From assembly GCF_000242615.2 (NCBI RefSeq), contig NZ_KI912268.1, positions 780,191-844,190 on the forward strand: a DNA stretch of 64,000 nucleotides. The letters run 5' to 3'. A model generated the notes under the pieces. It ran no database searches and was not told the origin of the DNA. It was given only the letters and a program-made list of their open reading frames with translations. Of this stretch, positions 51,943-60,640 are shown piece by piece. Positions within the stretch are counted from its first letter, which is position 1, and each line of letters starts with the position of its first letter. This DNA is from Holophaga foetida DSM 6591 (lineage in GTDB: Bacteria; Acidobacteriota; Holophagae; Holophagales; Holophagaceae). Position numbers and translations under genes: made by a program.

Positions 51943-52220
51943 TTAACACCACCCTGCGGCGGCCCATTGGGTCAAATATTCAAATTTCAAGTATTTGATA
52001 TCATTATAATTACATCAAAATTTCTTAACACCCCGGGCTGCATGCCTTAACACCGGCCTCCCGGCAGTCCGATGGAGATGATCGACCCGTGCGCGCCGAG
52101 TCGGCCCGAAACGCAGGGGGACTCTAACACCATCCAGCCCGTTTTTATTCTAATGTTACGACTTAGGTAACGGATGTCCCGCAACCCACTGCGGTACCGG
52201 CTTAACACCGGATTAACACC
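51943..52220 (+). repeat. Cluster of TTAACACC direct repeats
   Basis: Exact TTAACACC occurs at 51943, 52025, 52047, 52202 and 52213, and CTAACACC at 52124. All are in the same orientation. Spacings are 82, 22, 77, 78 and 11 bases, mostly close to multiples of 11. An AT-rich block with the dyad TCAAATA/TATTTGA (51971-51997) lies between the first two. They may be regulator sites or iterons; no replication gene is nearby. Confidence 0.5.
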
Positions 52221-52978
52221 ACTCAGGCTGGCCTGAGGATAGGCTTTCGCCATTTCATCTGTCCTGAACCCCCACCCCCACAGCATTTTTGCCTTCGGCT
52301 ATTTTTTCAGAAATCCGCAGCCATCAGGCCTGCCTTGAACCCGAAATAAGACGCCCAACAGGCGTCCCTCGGCCCCATGTGATGCAAGAGATTCCACCAG
52401 GACCTAGGCCCTCCCCAGCCCCCAAACAGACCCGATAATCCCACGCGCACCCGCCTGAAATCATCGGTCCCAAAGGCCAGGGACCCCAGGGAATTTGCCC
52501 GATATCGGCCCCCAAAAGCCGCACGAGGTGGCCCATCGGGAAAGACCGTGGCCTGGCGCCCGTCCCAACCTTTTTGACCCGCTGTCGGGCAGATGATGTG
52601 GCGCCCAACAACGGGTGAAACCCATGCGTTTGGCGATTGATTTGGGGGTGGTGTCAAGCGTCCACCGGGTCATCCCTCCCTGCCCAGGCCTGGCATTTCC
52701 TCCTGCCGATTTCCCCGGAGGAACCGTTCCCCATCGCAGTCAGAAAAGCAGGAAGGGACTACCCCGACACCCCTTGGCTTGCCGGTCAAAATAGGCATTG
52801 TGCCCGGACGAATACACTTGCCGAAAACAGGAAAGGCGGTCCCGGAAAATGCATCAAAGACTGCTACGGTTATAGAAGCCGATTCAACCGCCAGTTAGGT
52901 CATACACAATAAACAATTAACCATATCCGGTCTATACCCATTCCACCGGCCACCCATTTCTTTCCCGCGACATCCCAG

Positions 52979-53197
52979 ACCCACCAGCACCGTGGCGCTC
53001 ACGAACAAACAGCTCGCACCCCGCTCGATCACCTTCCGCCCCAGGCCGATGGCCAGATGCGTCTTCCCCAGGCCGGGCGGCCCCAGCAGCAGGATGTTCT
53101 CCGCATGGGCCATGAAGGTCCCCGTTTCCAGCTTACGGATCAGGCGATGGTCCAGGCTTGGTTGCAGATTGAAGTCGTAGTCCTCCAGGCTTCGTTC
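52979..53197 (-). pseudogene. IstB (IS21-family helper ATPase) fragment
   Basis: About 73 codons match the middle of IstB. SLEDYDFNLQPSLD, then AENILLLGPPGLGKTHLAIG with a full Walker A, and GRKVIERGASCLFVSATVLV. The usual N-terminal 50 and C-terminal 110 residues are missing. It ends at its 5' side exactly where the DnaQ-fusion fragment on the opposite strand begins, so the junction is a recombination or deletion point. No IstA or IS21 ends were found nearby. Confidence 0.75.
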
Positions 53198-53707
53198 AAC
53201 CTCGCCTGGCTGATGGGCCTGGAGCATGGCACCCTACATCGCGCCCCCCAGGACGCCGAACTCACCCTGAGACTCCATGAGTCCCTGGAGGCCTGGGCCC
53301 AGGTGAAGGGTGCCCTGGGCAGCCGGGACTTCCTGGTCTACCTCGCCGGTCCCCTCCGGGGAGATGGCAGCCCCGCGGCCATCCGCCACAACCAGGGCAT
53401 GATGCTCCGCCAGGCCCGCTGGGCCCAGAGCGTCCTGCCCATGGCCACCCTCCTGGTGCCCCACACCAACTTCGCCTTCCTGGACGAAAGCCGGGATCCC
53501 GGCGGCCGGGTGCGGGAACTGGCCCTGCGAAGCTGCGAGAAGGTCCTGGAGCGCTGCGACGCCATGCTCCTCTGCGGCCGCGAACTCAGCCCGGGCATGG
53601 CCCGCGAACTGAAACTGGCCGACCGCCTCAGGATCCCGACCTTGCAGGTGCCGGGGTGGGATGGACCCAGCGGGGCCACGGCGGGGGAGGATGAAGGGGC
53701 GGCGTAA
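53198..53707 (+). pseudogene. Truncated copy of the DnaQ - deoxyribosyltransferase-like fusion
   Basis: From NLAWLMGLEHGTLHRAPQDA onward this frame follows the protein encoded at 29529-30443 at roughly four of five residues, through YLAGPLRGDG, RWAQSVLPMA, CDAMLLCGRELSPGMA and LRIPTLQVPGWDG. The first 135 residues, including the exonuclease Asp/Glu motif, are missing and are replaced by the IstB fragment. The deoxyribosyltransferase-like domain is intact, so a domain-only product is conceivable if an internal start is used, but no good start signal was seen. Convergent with the thermonuclease gene. Confidence 0.82.
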
Positions 53708-53722
53708 ACAAGTGTGATCAGC

Positions 53723-54307
53723 CTAGCGAGGCGCCTTCCTGCCCTTCCGGGATTTTCTCCACTCCCAGGGGGCTACCGGGTCAGCATCGTTCCAGAGGCC
53801 GATCCCTTGGCCCCTCGCTTCCCGCTCGCTGCGACTGTAGGCATCGGCATCCCCTGGGAACTGGTTGCTGGCGTAGTGGGCGTAGTGCCAGGCCAGCCCC
53901 TCTTTGATCTGCAATAGGTTCTGATCCACGCCATTTAGGAGGATCTTGCCGAGGAGGCGTCCATAACGGTCATTGCCCTGGGCTTCGACCTCCACCTCTC
54001 GCCCAAAAATATGATCAGAGAGCACTTGCTTAGAAACCTTGCCAAAGGGCTGAGCTTTTTCGGGGGCATCGATGCCGAGGAAACGGATGCGGTGCTTGAC
54101 ATGGTCACTGTCCAGGACGTCGATGGTGTCTCCGTCCATCACTCCCACAACCCTCCCGGCGAACCGATCGGAAGCCACCTGCTGGTGGGCTGCAGCGATT
54201 CTGGGGGTCGCTGAGTGCTGAGTCGGCTGGTGCCGCCATCCCCATAGCGCCACAGCGACCAGAGGAATGAGAATGAAAGCCCATGAAGTATTGCGAGCAC
54301 TTGGCAT
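53723..54307 (-). CDS. Membrane-anchored thermonuclease (SNase family)
   Basis: A 194-aa protein. Residues about 9-24 (WAFILIPLVAVALWGW) are a signal anchor. The rest is a staphylococcal-nuclease fold with all key residues: DGDT (58-61), RIRFLGIDAPE (catalytic Arg75, calcium-binding Asp80, Glu83) and DRYGRLLG (Arg117). It should cleave single- or double-stranded DNA or RNA with calcium. The anchor places it on the outer face of the inner membrane unless the protein stays inside. It is 41 bases after the ZorB-like gene on the same strand, so it is likely the last gene of the motor operon and its possible effector. The Shine-Dalgarno sequence is weak. Confidence 0.85.
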   Translation of the reverse strand: MPSARNTSWAFILIPLVAVALWGWRHQPTQHSATPRIAAAHQQVASDRFAGRVVGVMDGDTIDVLDSDHVKHRIRFLGIDAPEKAQPFGKVSKQVLSDHIFGREVEVEAQGNDRYGRLLGKILLNGVDQNLLQIKEGLAWHYAHYASNQFPGDADAYSRSEREARGQGIGLWNDADPVAPWEWRKSRKGRKAPR

Positions 54308-54348
54308 TGGAGCATTTGCCTTTCTGTTTGCACGATGGCCGAGACCTC

Positions 54349-55002
54349 TCAGCGCCCGTCCGGACTAAACTCGATTCTGATTTCCACTCGTCGATTGCTT
54401 CCATCCTTAGGATTTTCAGGATTTACGGGACGGTCTGGACCGTACCCGGCGATCCCAACCCTGCCCCATGAATCTTCCGGCCATTGGGCGAGGAGTTCCC
54501 GGCGGGCCGAGGCCGCCCTGGCGGCACTCAGGGAGTAGTTGTCATTAAAGGCGCCACATGGGGTTGCGTACACCTGTGTGAGTGGGGAGCTATCGGTGTG
54601 CCCTTCCACCAGGAGCTGAATCTTTTTATTCCCTTGGATCTGCGTCAGGAGTTGCTCCCCGATTTGACGGATGATTACCTGGAATTTTGGAGACAAGCAG
54701 GCAGATCTGGATTCAAAGACGGCATCCTTGAGTTGAATGCGGTGCCCCTTCACGTCGACCGCGACCTCATCCCGACTGGGGCTTGTTTTTATGTCCTGGA
54801 GGATCTTCTCCAGGGTGGATTCCAGGCTTTGCCGGGATTTTTGGGCCTGAATCTGGTCTTTCATCTTCAGGGCCATGAAGAGAAGGATCAGCACCGCGAC
54901 GGTGCCTGCGAGGAGGTCGGCAAAGGAGATCCACATCTTTTGGCCGTCATCCTGCCCCTGGGGGAATTCTTGTCCCCCTGCCTTGCGTCTTCTCCCCCTC
55001 AT
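54349..55002 (-). CDS. ZorB/MotB-like stator protein with OmpA domain
   Basis: A 217-aa protein: a basic cytoplasmic start, one TM helix (about residues 23-46, MWISFADLLAGTVAVLILLF) with Asp29 at the proton-carrying position of MotB/ZorB, then a linker and a C-terminal OmpA/MotB peptidoglycan-binding domain (LVEGHTDSSPL, NYSLSAARAASARRELLA, NRRVEIRIEF). With the MotA-like protein upstream it should form a proton-driven ion channel fixed to the cell wall. Its ATG overlaps the stop of the ZorA-like gene (ATGA). In Zorya systems ZorB occupies the same place next to ZorA. Confidence 0.87.
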   Translation of the reverse strand: MRGRRRKAGGQEFPQGQDDGQKMWISFADLLAGTVAVLILLFMALKMKDQIQAQKSRQSLESTLEKILQDIKTSPSRDEVAVDVKGHRIQLKDAVFESRSACLSPKFQVIIRQIGEQLLTQIQGNKKIQLLVEGHTDSSPLTQVYATPCGAFNDNYSLSAARAASARRELLAQWPEDSWGRVGIAGYGPDRPVNPENPKDGSNRRVEIRIEFSPDGR

Positions 55003-56873
55003 TTCCCAACCTCCTCGGTTTCGAGCTCTTCGGGGACAACGATTTCAGAGGATCTTCTAAAACTGCCCAGCCCGATGCGCGCAAGGATGTCGCGGACGGT
55101 GTCCTGGAGGACTTCCAGCTTCTTTTGCATCCCACCCACGAGCTCATGGAAGAGCTTCACGGATCGCCGGGTCTCCTCCCCAGAAACGCGAACCTCGGCG
55201 GCCACCTGATCCACCTTGTCGCGGACCTCCTTGATGCCCTGCCGCAAGGAATCCATGGCGGCAAGGGAGGTGTCTTTGGCTGCCAGAGACGTGGCCGTCA
55301 AATCCGCCACGGTCTTTTTCAGGCCTTCCTGGCCAGCCACCTGTGCTTCGGCAGCGGCTGCAACTTGGCCCTCCATCTTGATTGCAGTTTCGACCATTTT
55401 CCCGCTTACGATTTTCAGTCCCTCTGCGAGATCAGCTTTCACCGCAGCAGCGGCTGCCTCATGGGCCGTGGTTAATTCTGTCAATGCCTCACCTTGCTTT
55501 GCCTCAACCCGAGTGATCATCTCCTCGCCAACAGCTTTGAAGGTGGATTGAGACACCAGAAGCGTCTGAGTGACTTCACCAGCACTGCTTTCAAGCCGCT
55601 CCAACAGCTTGAGCACTGCGTTGCGCGTGGAGTTGAGATCAGCTCCCAGCAAATCTTTGGTCTGTTCTTGGACGGTCCGGCTGGAATCGGCAGCACTCTT
55701 TAAGCCTGAAAGCTGTTCCTGCATCTGAGTCGAGAACCCAGCTACTTCGCCCTTGAGACCTCCCAAGGCACTGGAAACCCCAGCATTCACTGCGCCAAGC
55801 ATGGGCTGAATGGCACCCTCAAGGTGCTGCAATTGCTTGGCAAGAACATCCTGTCCCTTTTGGACCCCACCCAGCTCTTTCTGGATAACTTCGGAGAGTG
55901 AGGTGGATACCGCCGAGCTCACAGCCAGTTGCACCTGCTGGTTAGCTGCGGTTGAAAACCCCTTCATGGTGGTCAGGGAGGATTCGTTGAACTGTTGAAG
56001 GGAGATGGAAATCTGGCTGCTAGCCGCCTGGACGGTCTGAGAAAAACCTGTCGATGCCGAGGTCATGGCATCCCGGATGCCGATGGAGGCACCATTCATT
56101 TCTCTCACCAATTGGGGCACCTGCTGGCTCATCGCGTCGGTGACCTGGCGGAGCTGCCCAGCGGTTTCGTCCATGTGCCTAAGGAGATCCCGGGTTTGAT
56201 CTTGCATCTGGCGAAACACATCCGTGTTCTGGAGGATCTCCCCCAGCTTGCGTCCCAGGTCGTCCGATAGCTGGGCACTGACCTTTGAGGCCATGGCCTG
56301 GATGTGACCGGGATTCTCTTCATCCACACGGAAGGCATCCTGCAAACACCCGGTCAAACCCTGGACGGCTTCCCGCAATTGGAAGCCCTCGTGTTTCAGC
56401 TCTTCCCGATCGGCCGCATCTTCCTCTTCCTGTTGCAGAAGTTCTTCAGCCGCAAGGGCCCGGAGGCGAACATCGCGCCTGTGCTGAATAAAGGCATTCA
56501 GCCCAGAAGTGACCAGATAACCCAGAATGGCCCCGATGCTGGTGCGGAACTTCTGTCCGAGGGGCTTGATACTGTCCTGGATTTGGCTGAGATCCCCACC
56601 CTGTTGGGCAAGGGCATTCACGCTGCACCCGATGCCCCAGAAGGTGAATACCAGCCCAATGGCGAGAAACGCGAAGGACAAGAAAACGAGCCAAGGGCCG
56701 GGAAGCCCCAGGAGTTCGGCTCGAGTCAGGGTTTCAGACTTCAACCGCTGAAGGGCCCCAAGGAATTGCCGTCCATAAAATACAGCAAGAACCAGCACAA
56801 AAGCCAGGAACACCCATTCAATCAATCCCGTGGGGGCATGAAAAAGGTAATGAAACAGGTCGGAGTTCTTCAT
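54999..56873 (-). CDS. ZorA/MotA-like channel protein with long coiled-coil tail
   Basis: A 624-aa protein. Three TM helices lie at about residues 17-38, 60-83 and 111-130 (VFLAFVLVLAVFYG, WLVFLSFAFLAIGLVFTF, SIGAILGYLVTSGLNAF), as in the MotA/TolQ/ExbB superfamily. The remaining 490 residues are a cytoplasmic tail of heptad-rich, Ala/Gln/Ser-rich helix resembling a chemoreceptor coiled coil. ZorA of phage-defence Zorya systems also has a long helical tail that reaches into the cytoplasm and carries the signal to effectors. GGAAGAG lies six bases before the ATG. A hairpin (56889-56912) sits in the gap after the actin-like gene, so it may be expressed at a different level. Confidence 0.85.
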   Translation of the reverse strand: MKNSDLFHYLFHAPTGLIEWVFLAFVLVLAVFYGRQFLGALQRLKSETLTRAELLGLPGPWLVFLSFAFLAIGLVFTFWGIGCSVNALAQQGGDLSQIQDSIKPLGQKFRTSIGAILGYLVTSGLNAFIQHRRDVRLRALAAEELLQQEEEDAADREELKHEGFQLREAVQGLTGCLQDAFRVDEENPGHIQAMASKVSAQLSDDLGRKLGEILQNTDVFRQMQDQTRDLLRHMDETAGQLRQVTDAMSQQVPQLVREMNGASIGIRDAMTSASTGFSQTVQAASSQISISLQQFNESSLTTMKGFSTAANQQVQLAVSSAVSTSLSEVIQKELGGVQKGQDVLAKQLQHLEGAIQPMLGAVNAGVSSALGGLKGEVAGFSTQMQEQLSGLKSAADSSRTVQEQTKDLLGADLNSTRNAVLKLLERLESSAGEVTQTLLVSQSTFKAVGEEMITRVEAKQGEALTELTTAHEAAAAAVKADLAEGLKIVSGKMVETAIKMEGQVAAAAEAQVAGQEGLKKTVADLTATSLAAKDTSLAAMDSLRQGIKEVRDKVDQVAAEVRVSGEETRRSVKLFHELVGGMQKKLEVLQDTVRDILARIGLGSFRRSSEIVVPEELETEEVGK

Positions 56874-56888
56874 GTCTACTCTTCCAGG

Positions 56889-56912
56889 GGAGCCCCAGCC
56901 ATGGGGGGCTCC
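56889..56912 (-). promoter_or_regulatory. Hairpin between actin-like and ZorA-like genes
   Basis: GGAGCCCC and GGGGCTCC form a perfect 8-bp stem with an 8-base loop in the 71-base gap, just ahead of the ZorA-like ribosome-binding site. No T-run follows. A partial terminator or RNA-processing site that sets the ratio of channel to ATPase is possible. Confidence 0.45.
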
Positions 56913-56944
56913 GGGTTGGCTTTCTACCGATTACTTGTGGCCCG

Positions 56945-59900
56945 TTAGGCGTCCAGAAGATCCCAGGCATCCTTGCCCACCTGGGAGGAGACTGAATCAC
57001 CCTGTTGGAAGACAAAGTAGTTGAGGGACTCAAGGTAGATCCCTAAGGGGGATCGCTGTTTGGCCATGTCCGGGCGGTTCTGGATCTTTTTCATTTCTTC
57101 CCAAAGTTCCATGACCGCTAGTCGGTGGGACTCTTTCAGAAGGGTCTGGAACCGACTTTCGCCCAGCTTCTCGCCCCTTGCCAGGAATCGATCCCGCAAT
57201 TTTTCATCTCCGAGCAACCGGAATAGTCGGCCTGGCAATTCTGGGGCACCAGACCCAAAGCACTGGAAGGGGTGCTTCAGGCTCGCCCAGACGTGGCCGC
57301 CATCCTTGTTGATATCCGCTCCACTCTCCTCATAGGCCCTGAACCAGGCAGCCAGGGGTTGATCCACTGGACTTTCAGAGTCTTCCCCATCGACCCAATC
57401 CCCGTAGATAGGGGATTTGGAGGAAAGGGCCTGGTCGGCCTCCCCGAAGCTGATGCCGAAGGGCACTGACCGAGCACCGTCCTTCAGGCCGCCTTGTGGC
57501 ATAAGCGCCCCAAGGGCCACGGACGACTTGGCCACCGTGCGATGGTTGGGAATCTGAATCTCTGGATTGAGCACTTCCAGCTGGAGGTTTTCAAAGCCCC
57601 CCGCCTTTGCCGCCTCCTCGAAGGCCAGGTGGAAAACGCGTTGGAGGGTCTGGAACTGCTTCAACTCTGTCCAGTCGGCATCCCTTACTCCCTCGGCAAG
57701 ACGGAGAAGCTTCCACCCTGAGCCCGGCAGCCAAAGGCTGACCTTGATGTGCTCGGTCCTGCTGGTCGCCGTCTTGGCAAGGTGATGAAGCACGAGTTGG
57801 GCTCCAAAATAGCAGACGGCATAGGCCATGAGGTACAGCTTGATGCGCATATCCTGGCTATCCAGCTGCATCTCAGGAAGACGCGCGTTCAGAAGCGCCG
57901 CGATGCCCTCCCGCCTCGTTTCGGCCTCAAGCGAGGGCTGAGTTAACCCGGCCTCGGAGAGTGCCGAGTATGCCCAGATGCCGTTGGCATCCCGCTTTGA
58001 GAATCCGCCATCTGCGGGCATGGAATTCATCAGATCCACCAGTCCGAGCCCGCCGTAGAAGCGGCGGCGCCCCGAGGCGTCCACTTGACCCAAACTAGCG
58101 TAGGCCTTCAACTCCCCTCCATGCAGGAGGCTAAAGTCCGTGGTGCTGCCCCCCATGTCCATGATCAGCGTAAAGGCGGATACGTTCTCCTCCAGCTTCT
58201 GGAGGGCTTTACGGGCGTAGTAGCGATGATTGGCCTCGGACTCACTCACGGTCTGGAAGATCTTGAACGGGAGTTCACTGGCAAGGCTCTTTTCTAAACG
58301 GGCCTTCTGCCCATAGGGGTAGGTGACGGTCAGCTTCACCTGGTCCGGATCCACCACCACCCGGGCCTTCCAGGAAATGGAAGCACAGGCCAACACCAGG
58401 ATCTCATAAAGATAAGTCGCCTTCAGGTTGAGGCCGCTGGTGCCCCCCCAAACATCCCATTTGATGTTTTGCACCAAACGCCATTCAGCCCCCTCTCGCG
58501 TTGGACGCCCCAGGATGCTGGCCAATCCTGATGGGGAGCTGGCGACCCCCCTCTCCAAAATCGGCATCAGCTCCTGGAATGCCTGGAAGGTTTCCGGCGT
58601 AGGGACCCATTTGGCCGCCTGCGTGGGCATGCTCTGATAACGCTTGTCTGTATTGATCAGATCGGGCTTCAAGGAGGACTGGCCAAAGGCCTCCTTGATC
58701 CATGGACTCCCCTGGAAACCGGCCATCTCAGCCTGGGGGACTTCCGCAGGCCGGTTGATTCGCTGAGTTCTCAGGTGGGGAATGCCGAAGGAACTATACC
58801 TGGGCCCCCCCTCCCTGGATGCCTGGATTCGGCTCTTTAAAAGAGCCTCAGCCTCGGAACCCGCTGTCAAGCAAATTTGAACCCCGTTTTCCGAACCATA
58901 GTCCACCAGCGGGCAGGGGGCATAGAGTTCTCGTATATCCATGTCCACCAAGGCTGGATCATTACTATACTCATTCCAGTCCACAGCCAGGGTAGTGTTG
59001 GCGGACCCCAGATCGATCGCCAGACGGACTTCGGAAGTAGGTCCTGCGGTACGCAGTTCCTGATAACTCGGGACAAAGCCCCCCAAAGAATTCTTCCCCT
59101 GCCTTAATTCAAAGTAAATCGGCCGGAATTTCATGCGGTGAATCGAAGGACCATCCTCGGACACAGGGATTACGCTATACCCAGATACCTTTGAAACGCC
59201 ATGTGCCAGAAGCTGGAAACCCTCCAGGTTCTTCCAGTCGGCCACATGAAGAAAGTAGTTATCCCATTTCTCCTCATCACTCTTGAATCGCGGGAAGTAC
59301 CCAAGGGTCATGGCGGCTCGGCGCGCGGCAAGCCCCACGGCACCAGACTTGGTGTCTCCGGTTTCCAGGCGGGGATAACAGATGGAGAAGCGCAGGGGCA
59401 AGTCCTCCGCCTTTCCGCCGTAGGTGCGCTTGGCCACCAGATCACAGGTCAGTTCCAGAGATTGGCCATCCTGGGCGGGCTTGAGGCTGCCCCCCCATGT
59501 TCGCAAAATGCTTTCATCAATCCAATTAAAGGCTTCTGGCACAACAGGCACATAGGCTTCGAACTGTCGACCCCGAATAGGGGTGAGGGCCTGTCGACGA
59601 GCGGAATCGCTCTGAGCCGAAGTCACATGGAAATCCAGGACTTGCACTGGAAAGAGGGTATGGATATCCATCCAGGTAGCTGACACTTCCTGGCCCCCGA
59701 CGCGAATCATGTCTCCGCAATCACCCTCCCCAAGGAAGTCCGCGCCGGTGGGGCTGGGTCTATCCTTGAGCCAGTTCAAGGCTAGGGGAGAACGGCCTTC
59801 CAAACGGAGGTAGACCTTCTTTTCGCCCTTTTGTAGATACGGCACCCGATCTAAGGGGTGTGTGTCCTCTGGGGCTGCACCGTCTAGACGAATCTGCTCC

Positions 59901-60631
59901 TGATCGGCGAAACGTCGGAGCATCCTTGCCAAGGGTTTCAGGCCATCTTGCGCATCCAGGCGCCGTACCAGGCTGCTCAGATGGTCGGCTCGGTCCCACT
60001 CCTTGTCACTCCAGGGGATCAGGTCGCCCTCTGGGGTAATGAAGTCCACAACCCGGCTGGCGGCATCCCACAGGCCGCCGAGATCCCGAGAAAAGGCCCT
60101 GGGCTGCATTGGAACAAAATCCAGAGCCTGAATGTTCATGCTCTTCTTGGCCTCCGCAGGGATGCCCACTCCCAGGAGAAGTCGCTCTCCTGCACAATTG
60201 CCGCTACTTGGAGCGTAGAAGAATAGGGCCAACCGCTCCCCAGGGGCCAACCCCAGGACATCCCCCAGGGCCCTGGGCAGGGAAGTCTTCTTCGTCTCTT
60301 CCCATTGAAGGAAGTAGTCCTCTCCCTCGCGGGAGAAACACCCCGTGGAAATCTGTGGGGAGGGGGTGGTTCCTAGGGCGCGATGGATCGCCAGCCAAGC
60401 CCGCAGATCCGGGTCCTCGAGCGCCGATACAAGGTTGCCTTCCGTTATGCAGCGATCCAACCGACCATCGATGGACTTGGCCCGGGCCCAAAGGCTGGGA
60501 AAAAAGGACTCTCGGGCCTCTTCTGAATCTTTTATGGTGCGCTGAAGCTGGGAAATACTGTGTTTGTTCCAGCCACCATCGGCCCCATCCACAGGGCAAT
60601 CCGGAGCATTCGTAAAGATAAAAGCGGGCAC
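56945..60631 (-). CDS. Giant protein with actin/Hsp70-like ATPase domain
   Basis: A 1228-aa soluble protein. The first 530 residues have no recognised fold. Near residue 537 VRLAIDLGSANTTLAVDW is the phosphate-1 loop of the actin/Hsp70/MreB superfamily, and near 822 LIMDMGGSTTDFSLLHGG is the phosphate-2 loop. An adenosine-type motif is not certain. An ATPase that binds and releases a partner, or polymerises, is expected. The GTG start has AAGGAG five bases upstream. Nine bases separate it from the tubulin-like gene. It is far longer than DnaK (about 640 residues) and lacks a DnaK-type substrate domain after the ATPase, the extra mass being mainly N-terminal. Confidence 0.8.
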   Translation of the reverse strand: MPAFIFTNAPDCPVDGADGGWNKHSISQLQRTIKDSEEARESFFPSLWARAKSIDGRLDRCITEGNLVSALEDPDLRAWLAIHRALGTTPSPQISTGCFSREGEDYFLQWEETKKTSLPRALGDVLGLAPGERLALFFYAPSSGNCAGERLLLGVGIPAEAKKSMNIQALDFVPMQPRAFSRDLGGLWDAASRVVDFITPEGDLIPWSDKEWDRADHLSSLVRRLDAQDGLKPLARMLRRFADQEQIRLDGAAPEDTHPLDRVPYLQKGEKKVYLRLEGRSPLALNWLKDRPSPTGADFLGEGDCGDMIRVGGQEVSATWMDIHTLFPVQVLDFHVTSAQSDSARRQALTPIRGRQFEAYVPVVPEAFNWIDESILRTWGGSLKPAQDGQSLELTCDLVAKRTYGGKAEDLPLRFSICYPRLETGDTKSGAVGLAARRAAMTLGYFPRFKSDEEKWDNYFLHVADWKNLEGFQLLAHGVSKVSGYSVIPVSEDGPSIHRMKFRPIYFELRQGKNSLGGFVPSYQELRTAGPTSEVRLAIDLGSANTTLAVDWNEYSNDPALVDMDIRELYAPCPLVDYGSENGVQICLTAGSEAEALLKSRIQASREGGPRYSSFGIPHLRTQRINRPAEVPQAEMAGFQGSPWIKEAFGQSSLKPDLINTDKRYQSMPTQAAKWVPTPETFQAFQELMPILERGVASSPSGLASILGRPTREGAEWRLVQNIKWDVWGGTSGLNLKATYLYEILVLACASISWKARVVVDPDQVKLTVTYPYGQKARLEKSLASELPFKIFQTVSESEANHRYYARKALQKLEENVSAFTLIMDMGGSTTDFSLLHGGELKAYASLGQVDASGRRRFYGGLGLVDLMNSMPADGGFSKRDANGIWAYSALSEAGLTQPSLEAETRREGIAALLNARLPEMQLDSQDMRIKLYLMAYAVCYFGAQLVLHHLAKTATSRTEHIKVSLWLPGSGWKLLRLAEGVRDADWTELKQFQTLQRVFHLAFEEAAKAGGFENLQLEVLNPEIQIPNHRTVAKSSVALGALMPQGGLKDGARSVPFGISFGEADQALSSKSPIYGDWVDGEDSESPVDQPLAAWFRAYEESGADINKDGGHVWASLKHPFQCFGSGAPELPGRLFRLLGDEKLRDRFLARGEKLGESRFQTLLKESHRLAVMELWEEMKKIQNRPDMAKQRSPLGIYLESLNYFVFQQGDSVSSQVGKDAWDLLDA

Positions 60632-60640
60632 ATCGACTCC

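Larger units (their letters stand above)
51128..52978. other. Gene-poor stretch with repeats and palindromes
   Basis: About 1.85 kb without a recognisable gene. Open frames here (for example on the plus strand 51400-52050) have no protein-like composition and no ribosome-binding site. The stretch holds AT-rich blocks (51205-51235, 51350-51415, 51968-52024), two dyads (51520-51556 and 51614-51650) and five exact TTAACACC octamers plus one variant (51943-52220). It should contain the promoter of the exopolysaccharide operon; the rest may be a decayed mobile region, since an IS21 remnant follows. Confidence 0.5.

Noticed and set aside
51400-52050. Plus-strand open frame of 216 codons in the gene-poor stretch
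   Set aside because: Composition is not protein-like (many Cys, Pro, Arg in no pattern), no Shine-Dalgarno sequence, and it spans palindromes and octamer repeats.
51943-52220. CRISPR array
   Set aside because: The repeats are only eight bases and unevenly spaced, with no spacers of constant length and no cas genes. No other array-like repeats were found in the window.
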